Assembly (NCBI RefSeq): GCF_032062135.1
Contig: NC_092860.1
Span: 131,892,947 to 131,956,946 of the forward strand
Direction: 5' to 3'
Source of the DNA: Pyxicephalus adspersus
Taxonomy: Eukaryota > Chordata > Amphibia > Anura > Pyxicephalidae
DNA length: 64,000 bases
Below the pieces are notes generated by a model. The model saw only the letters and a program-made list of their open reading frames with translations. It was not told the origin of the DNA and searched no databases. Positions 35,640-48,519 of this stretch are shown piece by piece. Position numbers and translations under genes: made by a program. How positions within the stretch are numbered: the first letter of the stretch is position 1; the number at the start of each line of letters is the position of its first letter.

Positions 35640-36640
35640 GCATATTCACCTAGAATTACCTGACACACAATAAGAAAAAAATCAATTAGCTTTCTTCAAA
35701 CAACTACTCTCCACATTATTGAAGATGCTTTCATCCTGACCAGTGATTGTAATTTAGCTTTAGACCAGATTAAGCATCGTCTTCAAAGATAAACACCCAC
35801 CAAAAGCTAATAATAAATTAGCAGAACTCTCATATCAATTTGATCTTGTTGAGAGAACACCTGAACCAGAAATGATACTCATTACTCTCCTGTACACAAG
35901 CAATATTCCAAGATAGATCAGCTATTTGTCATCTTCTTTATTCCAAATGGGGTTGAATTTCTCCAGGATCATACAGTACTTGGATGGAATGGATATTTCA
36001 GTCAATGTAGTGAATGTAGTGAAAATTTACCTTTAGAATACCTAGTGGCATGCAAAGATGTATAAACTGAATTTTGTATGCATGATAATTGAAGTCAATA
36101 GAGCTTCACCTGAACTGGCTAAAGTGAAAAGGCTCATTTATTGAATATTACCTCGCACAAACCTTTGGCTGGGATGGCTTCACTAAAATATATGCAAGGA
36201 ATTTACAAAGCTCCCCATCTTTTATTTATTTTATTTTTTTTGCAACACAATCACAAAAGCTGAAAGTCTTTGCATAAAGAAAATCCTGCTTTTATTATTG
36301 CAATTCTCAAACTGAGTAAAGGACCTTCACACAATGCTCAATTTGACCCATTTCAGTTATCAAATGTAAAATTACAAAGTCAAAGCAGCTAGGGTGAACT
36401 ACTTCCAAACTCAGTATATGTATTTAAACCAAGCTGAACTTGTTAGGAATAGGCAGGTACCAAACAAAACCAATAGATTGTTGTTGTTGTCCATTGACTT
36501 ATGAAAATTATTTGACAGTCCTTATAGGGAATTTCATTAATTGCTGCTTGCTTATTGTTTTTGACCCTGTGTCTTACATATTCTTAAAGCTCTATATCAT
36601 ACCCCACTTTCCAAAATTTCCAAAAACAATGGTATTCTAG
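35640..36640 (+). pseudogene. Degenerate L1-clade LINE fragment
   Basis: Translations in shifting plus-strand frames resemble L1-type proteins. About 35740-35770 gives SDCNLALD, like the endonuclease GDFNxxLDP box. About 35820-35940 gives LAELSYQFDLVE and LLYTSNIPR, like the segment leading to the endonuclease SRIDY motif. About 36290-36380 gives LKLSKGPSHNAQFDPFQLSN, like the polymerase PKPGKDPxxxxNYRPISLLN block. Numerous stops and frameshifts make this an old dead copy. The identification is by motif order only and needs a translated search. Confidence 0.5.
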
Positions 36641-36644
36641 GTAT

Positions 36645-39600
36645 GGTCATGCTGGGAGGCATTCAGAACTGATCCAAGGTGGATGGGGTGGTTACAGTAA
36701 AGAGGAAGAGGAAGAGAAAGAGGAGTTGGAGATGATAGTCGATGAACTGTGGATACATTTAATAATAGCCGCGGTGCATCATTATTTCCTGTTGGTTGCC
36801 AATGCATGCAATTGCAAGTGAACTTTTACATTACTTGAAATATATTCTCTGTTTACAAATACAGTTTTATAAAAATATTTTAGTATCATGCCTTTATTAA
36901 TATTTTGGCTTCACGCTGCTGTACAAATGAGAAAAAAATATCTATACTTGAAAGAAAACAAATATGTTTACTGTCTATGTGTTTTTCTGCTATCATTCAT
37001 CCAGTGTTATTTGTCTTCTTTTTGGCTTTGCTGACATTTGGTATGAATTCAGTTTTTTTGGTCTGAGTACCGTAACAATGTTGGTACTTGGGTCCCAGAA
37101 GTAAAAAGTTTGAGAACCCTTGACCTAAGGGGATACAAGTCAATTCTAATCAACACGCAATGAAGAACCAGAAAAAGATGACCACTAATAAATGTTCTGG
37201 TTATAAAGTCTCTAGCAATTGAATATTGGAGGTATTAATTGTGATATTAATGTGCTTTTTTAGATCCTTAAGGACATTTTAATATCTTTGCAACACAAGT
37301 GAACAAATCCAATTTGGCCAACTCTGTTAAAAAGATATTGTTGTTGAAGCAAAGGATAAATTAGAGAAAGAGGGATGGAGGAGGTCCCATCACTACTAAT
37401 TTAAAGGAAAGTATCTTGTCACATGTGAGTCCTTGATTAGTGTAACATAATAGCAGTGCAGGAACCAAACATGATGCTCCATATACAGCATACAGCACAG
37501 GCACTCATTTCAATAAAACAAAATAAGTAACTCCAGTAGGATATCTAGCAGGGGACCATAATCCTGCAATAGAGGGGGAAAGCCATGCTGTCTTGTATCC
37601 TGAAGACAAACCAGATTAATGAGTCTGGTGCTGGGATATAAAAGCTAGTCAAGCCTGCAAGAAGAAACAGCAACACAGCATGGCCTGGTGAAGAACTAAG
37701 TGACGCACTAAGCCCAACAGGGTCCTCAGTCGCAAGAGTCCCAAAAGGGCCCTAGTAATTCTCCTGCAGGACAACCTCAGATGCACACATCGGCTGCCCC
37801 CTTTGCTCCACAGCTCTTGCCCCAGCAGAAATGTAGTGGTCTAAGGAATCAGGAGTTGCTAAGAAATTTGTAGAAATTTGAAAGAAAATGGTGGCAGAAT
37901 AGAATAGAATAAAAGTATTGTGTTAATAGTGGATCCCCTAACAAGAGAAAGAGAAATGTCCGAGCTTACACATGTGTTTTGTGGTTCTATGTAGCCTAAG
38001 GAGACATTGCCAGCTCACCAGAGCTTATTTGGTCCATGGTGATTGCATTTCGAAGAACTGGGTAACTCTTTTCCCTCATTTCCACTTACAGAAGATTGGC
38101 ATGTCTCCATATCCCTTAAATCCTGCCTTAGTGAGAATAGGGAAGCAGATGAACTCCGTCTTAAAATAAGGGTTCACCCCAGTTTTGTTTCAGCTATGCA
38201 AGCAGCATACAAGATAAGCTTTCCTTGTTGCAGCTAGTCATATCAACTAAACAGGTGTTCAGTAAAATTTTCAGAGGAAGTGCAAGAGCCTTGCTGAAAA
38301 TTCTGCTCAGCCGTCATATCCAAGCCATGGCCTTTTATTTGTTTAGCAGGCAGAAAAGCAACAGCTCTATGTGGGAAGAAAACTATTGTCCCCCTGGATT
38401 TAGTCAAACATTAACTTAATTGGATCATGATAAATGAGTAGATGGCAAGCATATTAAATAACACACTTGCTAAATGTGTCTAACATGGAAGCCATGGATA
38501 CAATATAGCTCAGCTAGAGGAATACCAGCACAGAAATATTTCTCTGTTCCTCTCACTCTTATTTCTCCTCTTTTTCCTCTCTTCCCCCATTTCTATTTAA
38601 ATAGTAATCATGTTACTTCCCTGTTCCCAGCTACAGTATATCGCCTTTTATGATTTCTAATTTGTAATCGGGTTATCAACCCTTTTAACCCTTTCATATG
38701 TTTTTTAATTTTCATGTTCTAGTAATGTACTTTACCATCCATTCTACAAGTGAAAGCAATGCTGGTAAAGTATATATTGTACATGATGCCCTTCAAGTGT
38801 TTCACCTCTAACTGGATGACAACTGATCAAATGGTATTTTCAAATAATGTAATTGTTTTCACATCTTTTTCTCATTTGTTACATCTCTAAGCTACTGACC
38901 TTGTGTATCCTCTTTATAGCAACCTCCGGTCTATGTATGTGCCCTAGCAATGGCTGCACTGCATTCCTTAAGCTGGGATTGCTGGTGGTGAAAAGAGTGG
39001 ACAATGCTTTGGACTGTCTTTTATTAGCAACTAGATTTTAGGAGATCACCAAATGGCCCAATTCAAGCACTTATATTTCTAAATAAATTGATGGAGCAAG
39101 GTGTTTTTTTTTTTGACCATTGGATAAGGATTGCAATTAAATCAAAACATTTTTTTTGGCCATGTGATGCTATATAAGTGGACGATACATCCAATGCTTG
39201 TAGTCCAATTTACATAGAAATATTAAGGATGAAATTTGTATAGTCTTTGCTTAGCATATCTCATCCTATAAGATGTCATATACATTTTTTAACCAAACAG
39301 TTTGCTATAAAATAAAGGATTATTAGAAGAACCTTAAAACTATTTATACTGGTAATTATATATAGTAATTTAAAAAAGAATTGCCCCTGGCAAAAGAAGA
39401 TCAGGTAGTATCCAACCCAACATATCATACCGTTACCCTAGGCTAGTTTGGGACAATCTGAGCAAAAAAATAAAGTGTGGCTTAGTGTGCTGGGATTCTT
39501 TAATGTGTAGCATTGACATGTCCACTGAATAAAGTACCTATAGCAAATTGAAAAAGCATAAAGTATGTGTGGTCAGTGTAAGGACAATGAAAATGTGTTT

Positions 39601-40315
39601 TTTTAATGTAACTGCACCAGTTTGGTATATTACTTGCCTTAGCAGATAAAATGTCAAAGAGAGCTGCATGTGTGCTGCTACAGCCATTACCTCTTATGCA
39701 CCAAGTTATACAAAACATTTACCAACAATACTCAAATATACAAACATATATTTCACACCATGCACAATACATGCTGTATATGCTGCACACACCCTTACAC
39801 TGAGTACATTGCATCTTGCATCCTCATACAGTATGTTTAGCAGACTCTACCTTGTATGTTGTTAGGCATTCCTTTATTGTATCTCGAAGCACCAAGCAAT
39901 CCCCACCATGTACACCAACATATCCTGCTATTTACCCCTATAAATTTATAGCAAAAATAAATTGCACTGGATGCAGCTTATGCATCTTATTAGTGGATTA
40001 GTAAATTATCACTAGTTAAAATGCAAAAAGCCTGCAGCTAGCAGCTATCATTGTGTATCTATGATGCTGTGGTATACCCACTTCTTTATTTCCATCTCCT
40101 TCTAGTATAATTCTACTAGTGCATTTAGAAGGAGTCTTGAAACATAGACCATCCTATTATCTGAAAATTACTTCCACTCTGCAATAAGCGGTTGTAAGGC
40201 GGGTGGGAACCCTAATAATGGCCCACCATAAAAATGTATTGAGCCAACAGAAAAGGTTGTAATTTAACTAAAGCTATAGAATGATAATGTTTAAACCACT
40301 ATTAGGTTGTATTAT
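36645..40315. other. No gene recognised (3.7 kb)
   Basis: It includes a purine-rich stretch near 36700-36730. About 37640-37690 has a TATA-like GATATAAAAGC followed by an ATG 47 bp later, but the frame stops after three codons. About 37960-38430 has higher GC and overlapping 64 to 65 codon frames, and may be a conserved element or an old pseudogene. Nothing here can be named. Confidence 0.35.
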
Positions 40316-40317
40316 AA

Positions 40318-40342
40318 ATATATATATATATATATATATATA
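40318..40342. repeat. (TA)n microsatellite
   Basis: About 12 TA units. Confidence 0.9.
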
Positions 40343-41016
40343 CGTTAGTAAAGAATTAAAAGCGGTCAATGTCAGGCAGTTAAGAATACATAAAAAGGAA
40401 ACTACAGTCAAACCATGTTAATAAACCTCAACCCCTCAACCATTGTGTATGCTTTCGTGCCATGTTAAAAGCCACCTAAATGCCAACTTTAATTACCTAA
40501 ATTCAAGACCCTATTATATGCTTGTCTTCATTTAGAGTGTAAAGGAAAAGTAGGGTGCATCTTCCATTTTTGAGTGCCTGTATCACTGCCTGGGTGACAT
40601 GGACTTTCTTAGAACTGGGAATCTGTGTTTTTTTATTACTGCGGTGATCAAAGTGGCTAACATACCTGTTTCCACAATGAGCAGTACAGAACAAACATCT
40701 TTTGCTTAAAATATACAAATGGTAATATGCACACTTTATACCACCATGCCAAACTGATATCATAAATGCTTCTTGTACAAGAATAATTCTGTGGACTTTA
40801 GATTTTATAAGTAATTGCTTTGCCTGAGAAAACTACATTTCATTACTGATAAGCTGATAAACTACAACACAGTACCCATGGCTATCGGAGAAAGATCAAT
40901 GCAACCTCTGTGCACCCATAAATCAAATCAGGTCCATAATTGAAGACTTAAATTTGAAGGATACGAATGGAGAAACACGAGTTTGCAAGAACGATCAACA
41001 TGTGGATTTGGGTTAA

Positions 41017-41390
41017 AGCGTACCTATACTCAGAATTTTCACTTTACATAACAGGGTAGAGAACCCTTTTATGTGGGGTAAAAATTCTGCCTTTTTTTTT
41101 AAGTGCAACACCCTGGATAACTACGTCAGGCATCCCGGGAGGCACTTTGGCACTCTTTCTATGCATGCCTGAGCATCTCGGGCTTGCGCAGAAGGAGCCT
41201 TTTTGCTCAAAGAGAAAAATTTGCCATTCTCACGCATGCATTTTTTTTATCCTACGTCACCCGATCTCACGCCTGGGTCGGGTGACGTAGAATGAAGATC
41301 CTAAAAGAGAACCTAAAGATGGCAGCGCCCGGAGCACTCAGGGATTGTTACCGGGAAGACGTGGGACCAGATGCCGGACATCCTAAATTG
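41017..41390 (+). mobile_element. TTAA-flanked MITE, AGCGTACCTA family
   Basis: TTAA (41013-41016) precedes AGCGTACCTATACTCAG. The internal palindrome-like AGGGTAGAGAACCCTTTTAT and the TTTCTATGCATGCC word match the copies at 16.95 and 5.4 kb. An inverted pair around CCTACGTCACCCGA and TCGGGTGACGTAG lies at about 41252-41290. The right terminus is approximate. Confidence 0.55.
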
Positions 41391-41394
41391 AAAT

Positions 41395-43425
41395 AAACAT
41401 CCATGAATAAGAATCAACAATCCACAGAATAAGAATATATATAATGAATGGTCGTGATATAACTTTTTGTGTTGTTTATTGATTTCAAAGTAAAATTTTG
41501 CCCAAAAATGTATACAGTCTATAACATCTTGAAATTCAGGTAAGTAGATTAGTTAACACAAGAAGACTTTTCGTAGTTTATGTGTTCATTTCAGTCTGCG
41601 GACAGATATGATAAAATAACTGTCAAAAATTCAAATTGTACTCCCTTCTACAGACATGGGGTAAAGAAGAACTCTTATGTCTTGATTGACTGACTACTTT
41701 TTCAAGAATTCAGTGCAGAACCTGAGGAAAATATCAGACATCTCCAGCACTATGCTTAGGTCTTCTGGAAGACAGCCTTTCATCTTTGGTTATATACTCT
41801 CCATACGTATGTTGAGGTGCTAAAAGTACAGTCTTATCTTTACTATAAAAATAGAGCTGATTATGTAATTAGAATAGACTGATCCTTCTATCTAGCACTT
41901 ACTTTAAAGTAGACCCAGCATCCCATATATTTTTCCTGTTGATTGGAACTCAAGAGCCACTTTTAACAACAAAAGGTATAGCTGTAGATTGTGGGATATT
42001 GGGAATTGTTAATACAGTGATGCAATTTTACTATAATGGCTCATTTTGGGAAATTACTGCAAAGGCCTATAATGTTACACAGGCCAGAGACAGATACGGA
42101 ATTTATGACAAAGTTTGTTAAAATCATTGTGAAGTATACACATTGATGTAATGTTTTTTTGCAGCTAAGTTTAAAAATCACATAGCTAAACACAATATTA
42201 TTATGATTCATACAACATTATTATTTTGATGACATTACACCTACAAAGTCATCTCTACAATATTTAGTAGGACTTGAAAATCCCTTTTGGATTTTGCTGA
42301 ATATATTTTATACCTAATACAAAAAACCTCACTTGCCCTCATCCAATAATAATTTGCCTAAATTAAAATGATTACATTATGATATATATAAGAGATATAT
42401 TTAGAATTACATTTTAGCAATTTACTTGTTATTCTTTAATGATCCTATAAATTATTACAAAAAATACTTTTAAAACAATATGTGGAATTCCAGTTTAAAG
42501 AAAACATGGTGTTTTTCCAGTTTGACAAATATTTACATGCTTTCAATAACTATTATAATCACTTAAAATAGATTTTGTATTATTTTAAAAATGAAATCAG
42601 TAAAAGTTTTCTTTTTAACTTCAAACTTTAATGGAAATGTTTAATTAAACATTGATTAATTGTATTGTGTAAATGGTATCGTAAATAGTAAGATTGTTAA
42701 ATTTGGACTTTGTTGCTAAACGAAAAGAAAAAAAAAATGAACAGGCTTTATAAATAAATTAAAATTCTGACCAAAAAGCTAATTACAAGGGTATTTATTT
42801 TGTTTGAGATAAGACACATCTATTATCATAAAGATAATTAACTCAGTCTGACAGATCCAATAAAGGGATAAGTTTGTCATTGGCTAAGCCAAAAGCCCAA
42901 GGCAAGCAATTTTTATAATTACTAGTTATAACAAGTGGGCTTGAAGAAAATAGTATGTGATATTAACATTAAAGTGGATTTGCATTTAGAGGCTCACTTT
43001 TTTCAAGAGATGATCTATTTACTTGCTATAACAACAAATAAACTCACACAACTAAACCATGTTTAAATTACATCCTGGGCGCTTGCACATGTACTTCTGT
43101 CAGTATTATTAATGTCCTTGCAAGTGGTAATATACATGAATGCATGCATCAGCCTTGAGATTAGCCTTCACAGAAATTGCATTTGAAGAAGGAACCAAGC
43201 ATGTTTTTATGTCTAATGTTCATCAAAATGTGTATGACGCAGACGTCACATAAGATTATACTGGCTTTTCTATCTTGGGTTAACTTTTTTTGAATTGTAC
43301 GATAGTAGTTTGAAAAAAATTAGATGGATGGACTTCACTTCATTTGGAGACTTGTTTTGATTCTTAAAAGTAGTCCCGTTGCTAAGAAAGGGTGAATAAA
43401 AGCTAATTTAAAGAAAGAGAATTGT
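41395..43425. other. No gene recognised
   Basis: Very AT-rich sequence, especially 42120-42860. Open frames are at most 60 codons. Confidence 0.5.
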
Positions 43426-43429
43426 AAAA

Positions 43430-43625
43430 TCTTGGGCATGCATAGAAGCAGCAGCCTGAAGCCTTGTGGGGTACATGACATATGAGAGAGGAAAGGAAGA
43501 GGAATTAGACATTTCCGTTAAAGTAATAAATAGAAAAAAACACCCACATTTTTACATTATATAAAAGGATTATCTACTCATTTATAAAAAGTAAAAATTG
43601 ATAGGTCTAATTTAGGTAAATAAGG
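43430..43625 (-). repeat. Partial TTAA-type MITE
   Basis: It carries the words GGGCATGCATAGAAG and ATTATATAAAAGGATTATCTAC, then AAAGTAAAAATT and TTTAGGTAAAT, in the same order as the reverse-oriented copy ending at 5719. The terminal TTAA is not preserved. Confidence 0.45.
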
Positions 43626-43987
43626 CAAGTGTCTGAAAACATTTTTACATGTCTCCCAATGAAGGAAATAAGACAATGTATGGTACTGGTATGCCCATCA
43701 CAGTATGTATGTGCTACTGTTGTATGGTTTACTGCTTTAAAGAATAATTGACATGTGTTAAAGTTAGGTGACCTGGATTTTTTTCTTTGTAGGTGCTCTG
43801 GTTGGGTTTCCTGCAGTCTTTAGCTGCAACCCTACTTGCTATACTGCAGATGTGCTTCTATTTGTCACTTGAGTCACCATAGCGCAATATAACATTGCCT
43901 TGGTCCATTATCCACAATAAGATCCACCTGTACCACCAACACCTTTCCCTATCCCTAGTCATATTGAGGTGCTTGTTGTTGTTAGTA

Positions 43988-44346
43988 CAGGTTGACATTC
44001 AAAAATCCAACATCCTCCGAACCTGAGGAGTGCCTGATTTTCGAAAATGTCTGATTTTTTATGGTTATATATGGTGTATATATTTACCAGAAAATGACTA
44101 CCTGTACAGTCCTTTAAATAGATGCTGAATCCCTAATGGGGCTATACAGCAGCAAATAAATGAGAAGGAATAAGCAGGAAAGCATGTGCAAGCAAGACCC
44201 AACAGCTGATTCTGGAGTACAGCGCCATCAAAACATAAAAGGCACCCCTAGAAAACAGTGTAAAATCAAAAAATGCGCTCCGAAATCCATGGTGGAAATC
44301 TAAAGTAACTGGATTATCGATGGCTGGATTTTTGAATGTCAACCTG
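43988..44346. mobile_element. Pogo/Tigger-like MITE
   Basis: The ends CAGGTTGACATTCAAAAATC and its complement match over at least 20 bp. A TA dinucleotide lies on each side (43986-43987 and 44347-44348), as for Tc1/mariner insertion. The CAGGTTGA start resembles Tigger-type ends. It is 359 bp and encodes no transposase. Confidence 0.85.
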
Positions 44347-44349
44347 TAT

Positions 44350-45265
44350 TCCCCTTAGAGATATGGTATATCTTTTATAATACAAGCATTCAAACCATTT
44401 TTTTTTCTGCAAACAGATGTTGTCAAACCTGTGCTGGATGACCAGATTGCAAGTCTGGATCTACTTCAAAGTATTATTACCCCTCTAAAAAATGCTTTAC
44501 AAGGTTGTTACTTTTGGGATTCCATCTTATATGATGAATTGTAAATAGTTTATTTTATCAAGTTATGTATGACTTTAAATAACTTATAAAAGGCTTTAAA
44601 ATGGTATTTTGTAATACCTCTGTGCTTGTTAAATGCGCTGGTATGTTTATAAATTCAAATCATGAACATTTGGATGTAAATAATTTATGATATTAAAATG
44701 AATGCTTTTAATAGTAACTAGCAAAATGTGACCATTAGGTCAAAGTGAGATTAGAGGTCTACCCTAAATCTGTCACACGTAACAGAGAATTTCATTATGA
44801 AGTCCAATGCAAAGGGAATGTAAATCAGCACAGACACAATTCAGGCATAGAGATAAGGCAAAGAGTAACTAAGTTGCATACGAGAATAGGATTTGGGCTG
44901 TCTCAGGCTTAGTGGCCTACTGGACCTTGAAGCCCTGGCTGGAGATGACACAATCACACACGTCTCTCCAGCTACTAAAAGATGGCTGGATTTCTCTCTT
45001 TTAGGCTGTCCCTGAATATTTATACCACCCAATGAGGAATACCCTCAGTAAATGGGAGAAGCACACAAACATCCCTCACTTGGGATCTGCTCTACTTCTC
45101 CCGAAGTTTTCCAAACCAACAGAAGGAAGCAGTCAGTTGCCAAACTAGGCAACCCATCCCAACATGGTTAGAGCTCTGGCTGAATCACGACAGCAGAGGA
45201 GAATTACCATCCAGGGAAATTACTTTACTTAGGGTCACTTGCTTCCCAACAAAGGGTCTATGCAG
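44350..45265. other. No confirmed gene; candidate exon and unassigned sequence
   Basis: At 44417-44544 a strong splice acceptor precedes a 41-codon open frame (see findings). The part at about 44820-45240 is GC-richer but not assigned to any family. Confidence 0.35.
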
Positions 45266-45270
45266 AAGCA

Positions 45271-45500
45271 CAGTGTTTCTCAACCAGGGTTTCTCCAGAG
45301 GAGCTACAGTGTGTGACTCTGAGATCAGTTTAGGTCACACCAGTGATCTTGTCGGCTATCTGTAAAGGGTGACATTCTTCCCACTGCCAGCAATGAAGAA
45401 GGCATTCTTCCAACTGACTACCATACTAATGTACTGTGGGGTGTGGATATGAGTCTTCTTAACACAATGGGTTCCCCCGTGTTAAGAAGACTCCCTATTT
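45271..45500 (+). mobile_element. hAT-like MITE, CAGTGTTTCTCAACC family, copy 2
   Basis: It starts CAGTGTTTCTCAACCAGG and keeps the internal word order of the 19.7-kb copy. The 3' third is replaced by an inverted duplication: GAGTCTTCTTAACAC (45451-45465) and GTGTTAAGAAGACTC (45479-45493) are perfect 15-bp arms around a 13-base loop. The right terminus is lost. Confidence 0.65.
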
Positions 45501-45714
45501 TATTTATGACAGGTTTGCTTTACTAACATTTTGGGGACTCTGATCAATTAAGGCAGGTTCAAGAAATCAAGCGGCTTGTCAGCCTCATGGTTACTTGCAC
45601 AGCCAAACTGGTTCTTAAAGAACCAACATCTGCAAATTCTACAGTGGGTGGAAGTGAGTGAAAATAAACCACTTACTGCCACTCCTATTCTTTTTCTATG
45701 GTGCTGTCATGGGA

Positions 45715-46008
45715 AGAAGAACAAACTCTACAGTTGTTTCTTTTTGGATATCAAAGCACAGCTTGCTCCATTGAATGTTATTGAATGTCTAGGCTCCATA
45801 AAGATTTTTTTTGCTTTGTTTTGTTTGTGATTAACTCATAGTGAGGATTTTATAAAGTAACTGACACCGCACTGCCTAATAATATTTTGAGACAAACATC
45901 TGTCCTATTACATTTATTAAAATATTGTACATGTTCTGACTTACATACAAATTCAACTGAAGAACAAACCTACAGCCCATATCTGGTATGTAACCCGTGG
46001 ACTACCTG
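45715..46008 (+). mobile_element. Pogo-like MITE of the CAGGTAGTCCC family, 5'-truncated
   Basis: It shares its last 290 bp or so with 49356-49849, including ACTGACACC, CAAACATCTGTCCTA and ACAAATTCAA words. It ends GGACTACCTG followed by TA. The left terminal repeat is missing. Confidence 0.7.
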
Positions 46009-46188
46009 TATTTGGTCTACCTCATTTCTGGGTTATATGACCCCACCAATTCTAGAAGTCAACATGCCTGAATTATGCCCTTTTCTTTGTACTTCCCTCT
46101 ACTTCAGTAATCCCCTTCCTTTTAAATTACTTTTGGAAAATCAGTGATCAGTATATCTTAATAAACCACATCCCAAATTTGAATAACT

Positions 46189-46281
46189 CGTATTTTTCGC
46201 CATATAAGACGCTCCGGAATATAAGACGCACCCAATTTTAAAGGAGGAAAATCTAGAAAAAAAAGATTCTGAAAGAAAAAC
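46189..46281 (-). mobile_element. Truncated TA-flanked CCGTATTTTT element
   Basis: Reverse complement of the right-hand 90 bp of 21297-21785, including the doubled AAGACGC words and AAAGGAGGAAAATCTAGA. The rest of the element is absent. Confidence 0.75.
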
Positions 46282-46284
46282 AAT

Positions 46285-47685
46285 ATCCTGTATGTGATTG
46301 AGGAGACACATGTCTTGTTATGCTATGTATCAAAAGATCTTTTAACATATTATGTTTGTTTTTTTGTGTTTTATAAAGTTCTTAGTTTTTAGAATAATGT
46401 CTGACAATAAATTATATTGATTTTTTTATTAGATGCATATTGTTGTAATACTACACAAAATCCCTTTCCAAACAATGGGGGAACTTTAATTTTTCCCTAA
46501 AAAAACAGATTTAATCCCCTTCCTTTTGCCCAATCTTGAGGTGCCTTATTGAGTTACTGTGTATTCTTAGGGTATATTTTCCCTAGTTTCAGGTCTTTGA
46601 AATACTTCTTTTGTGGGTGATTTTTTTTCTGCAGGGTGATTACGTTGTTCCAATTTCCCCCTTTCGTTTATATTCATCTTTGTATAACCCTATGAAGTGT
46701 TATTCTTATATCTTGTATGTTTGTCTATGTGATTGTATTTTGAATTTTGTGCATTATTGCACTGATTTTCGATTCATACTTTATTAAAGCTTTTTGTTGG
46801 AAAAAAATAAAACCTATTTACAGTTTTACTGCAAGTTGTCTTTAATTATCTCTCGAAAATATGTTTTATTACAACTATTCTGTAACGTTTTGTTATTCAG
46901 TTTCCTTCACAAAAAGCCACATATGTAGCGCATTCTAATTTGCCTAAGTTGTTTCCTGCATACAGACTTCAGTGGATGTAAGAAATACTTGGAGGGAATA
47001 CTCTTTATTCTAAGTAAATCATAATGCTTATAAAGCTTTTTACTTTAAACGTTCTTTTTAAATTGATTACATGGAAATTGCAATCTTTGTATGAAGCAAT
47101 TCTTTTAAAGCATGAAGTCAGCATTTTGAGACAGGTGGTCTGTAGAACACTAGAGTAAGCAAATTAATAACACAGAGCGGTCAATTGGTGCTTAGTGCAG
47201 GGTGCTGCTGACTAGTGCTCAAAATTTTTATACAAACTTATGCTCGGTAGCCTAAAAATAAAATGTAAACTTTTAAACTGAAATCGTGAATTGCTAAATA
47301 GGGCATTTATAGCATTCTAGGCACCAAAATGAAAGCAAAAATAAATTAAAGGGCAGCACTTCTAAATACATAAACACATAGCCGAAACATCATAATTGAG
47401 ACTTTTCTACCTGACCTAGAATTGCATAGAAATAGACATAGTCTAGTCATCCAACCACTTCTAAAGGGTGCCTAAGATTTCAAATTACAAAGACCTCATG
47501 TAATTGCCCTCTCCATTGACCCCCCCCCCCCCCGTGTAAACCTGTACAAGTCATTCCCTTGTATGTTTTTGAATTGTAGAACAGAAATTATTAATGAAGC
47601 CTGATTTCATAGTCCAAATAGTTCTCCAATTTAGCATTCAATATAACAAATTACAAATTGTGAAATTGAAGAAAAAACACAATTA
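46285..47685. other. No gene recognised; C14 run
   Basis: AT-rich sequence with a poly(C) run at 47520-47533. No open frame of interest. Confidence 0.5.
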
Positions 47686-47689
47686 CAAG

Positions 47690-48055
47690 CAGAACTATAC
47701 TTCTGCAATTACAAATCCTGCGATCAGGCAGACTTTTCCAGAATCAGGCAGAATTTTTATTGTGGAAGGCATAGGCTTACTTACTTACCTGCCTGATTGC
47801 ATTCTTTTTTTTTTCAAGCACGCTAAGCTATGCATGAGCAGCTCATGGTAGCATGCTGGTATGCTGCATGTGCAGGAGTTACGTCATTTCAGCATGGCCA
47901 ATCAAGATGGCCAAAGATACAGAACCCAGAAGAAGCCCGAGTATAGATGCCATTGCCCACAACAATGCACAGTGTTTGCAATTAAAAAATTGTGAACAGG
48001 CAAAGTTTATTTTATTGCAGAAGGGAGATTGCAAGTAAAAAATATCTTATGATTT
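47690..48055. repeat. Diverged relative of the 4.0-kb TTAA element
   Basis: It begins AAGCAGAACTATACTTCTGC and carries GATCAGGCAG, CTGCCTGATTGC, GAGCAGCTCATG and AATCAAGATGGCC in the same order as 3981-4298. The right terminus is not preserved. Confidence 0.5.
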
Positions 48056-48394
48056 TATAATTTTGAAATCCAGTGTTACTCTGAAAAGAGTATTGTAAGC
48101 CTTGCCTGTGTTTTCCTCTTCTGGAAAATAGAACGTCTAGACCTTTCTTCATCCCCATAATAATAATATTAGTAATAAGGGGAGCCCAGAAGGGAGAACT
48201 GACAATACTGGTATTGCCTTCAGTGCAGCAAAGGCGAGATGTTGTTGGTTCATTATAGAAAGTACTTTTTGTACTTCTGCAGAATTTTTTTTTAAAAAAG
48301 AGACAACCTGAAAATGTACTTAAAACTACTTAAATGTACTTAAAAATGTATTTAAACAAACGTACCTGTTAAACAAATTGTAACATTGGTGGAC

Positions 48395-48515
48395 CTCTGA
48401 ACAGCTGAAATCACTCATGAAGTCTTGGGTGTGCAGACAATCTCCAGTTTGCTGGATCACCCAGGTTCACTGATAATAGTCTATCCTCTACAGTCAGAGA
48501 GCTTTGATAAATCAG
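48395..48515. repeat. Fragment of the GGGCCTGATTTATTAAAG MITE family
   Basis: It shares GTTTGCTGGATCACCCAGGT, ACTGATAATAGTCTATCCTC and GAGAGCTTTGATAAATCAG with 55692-55902 and 58126-58307. Only the right half is recognisable. Confidence 0.5.
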
Positions 48516-48519
48516 ACTC

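Noticed and set aside
37640..37700. TATA-like GATATAAAAGC followed by an ATG in good context
   Set aside because: The frame ends after M-A-W; no other promoter evidence.
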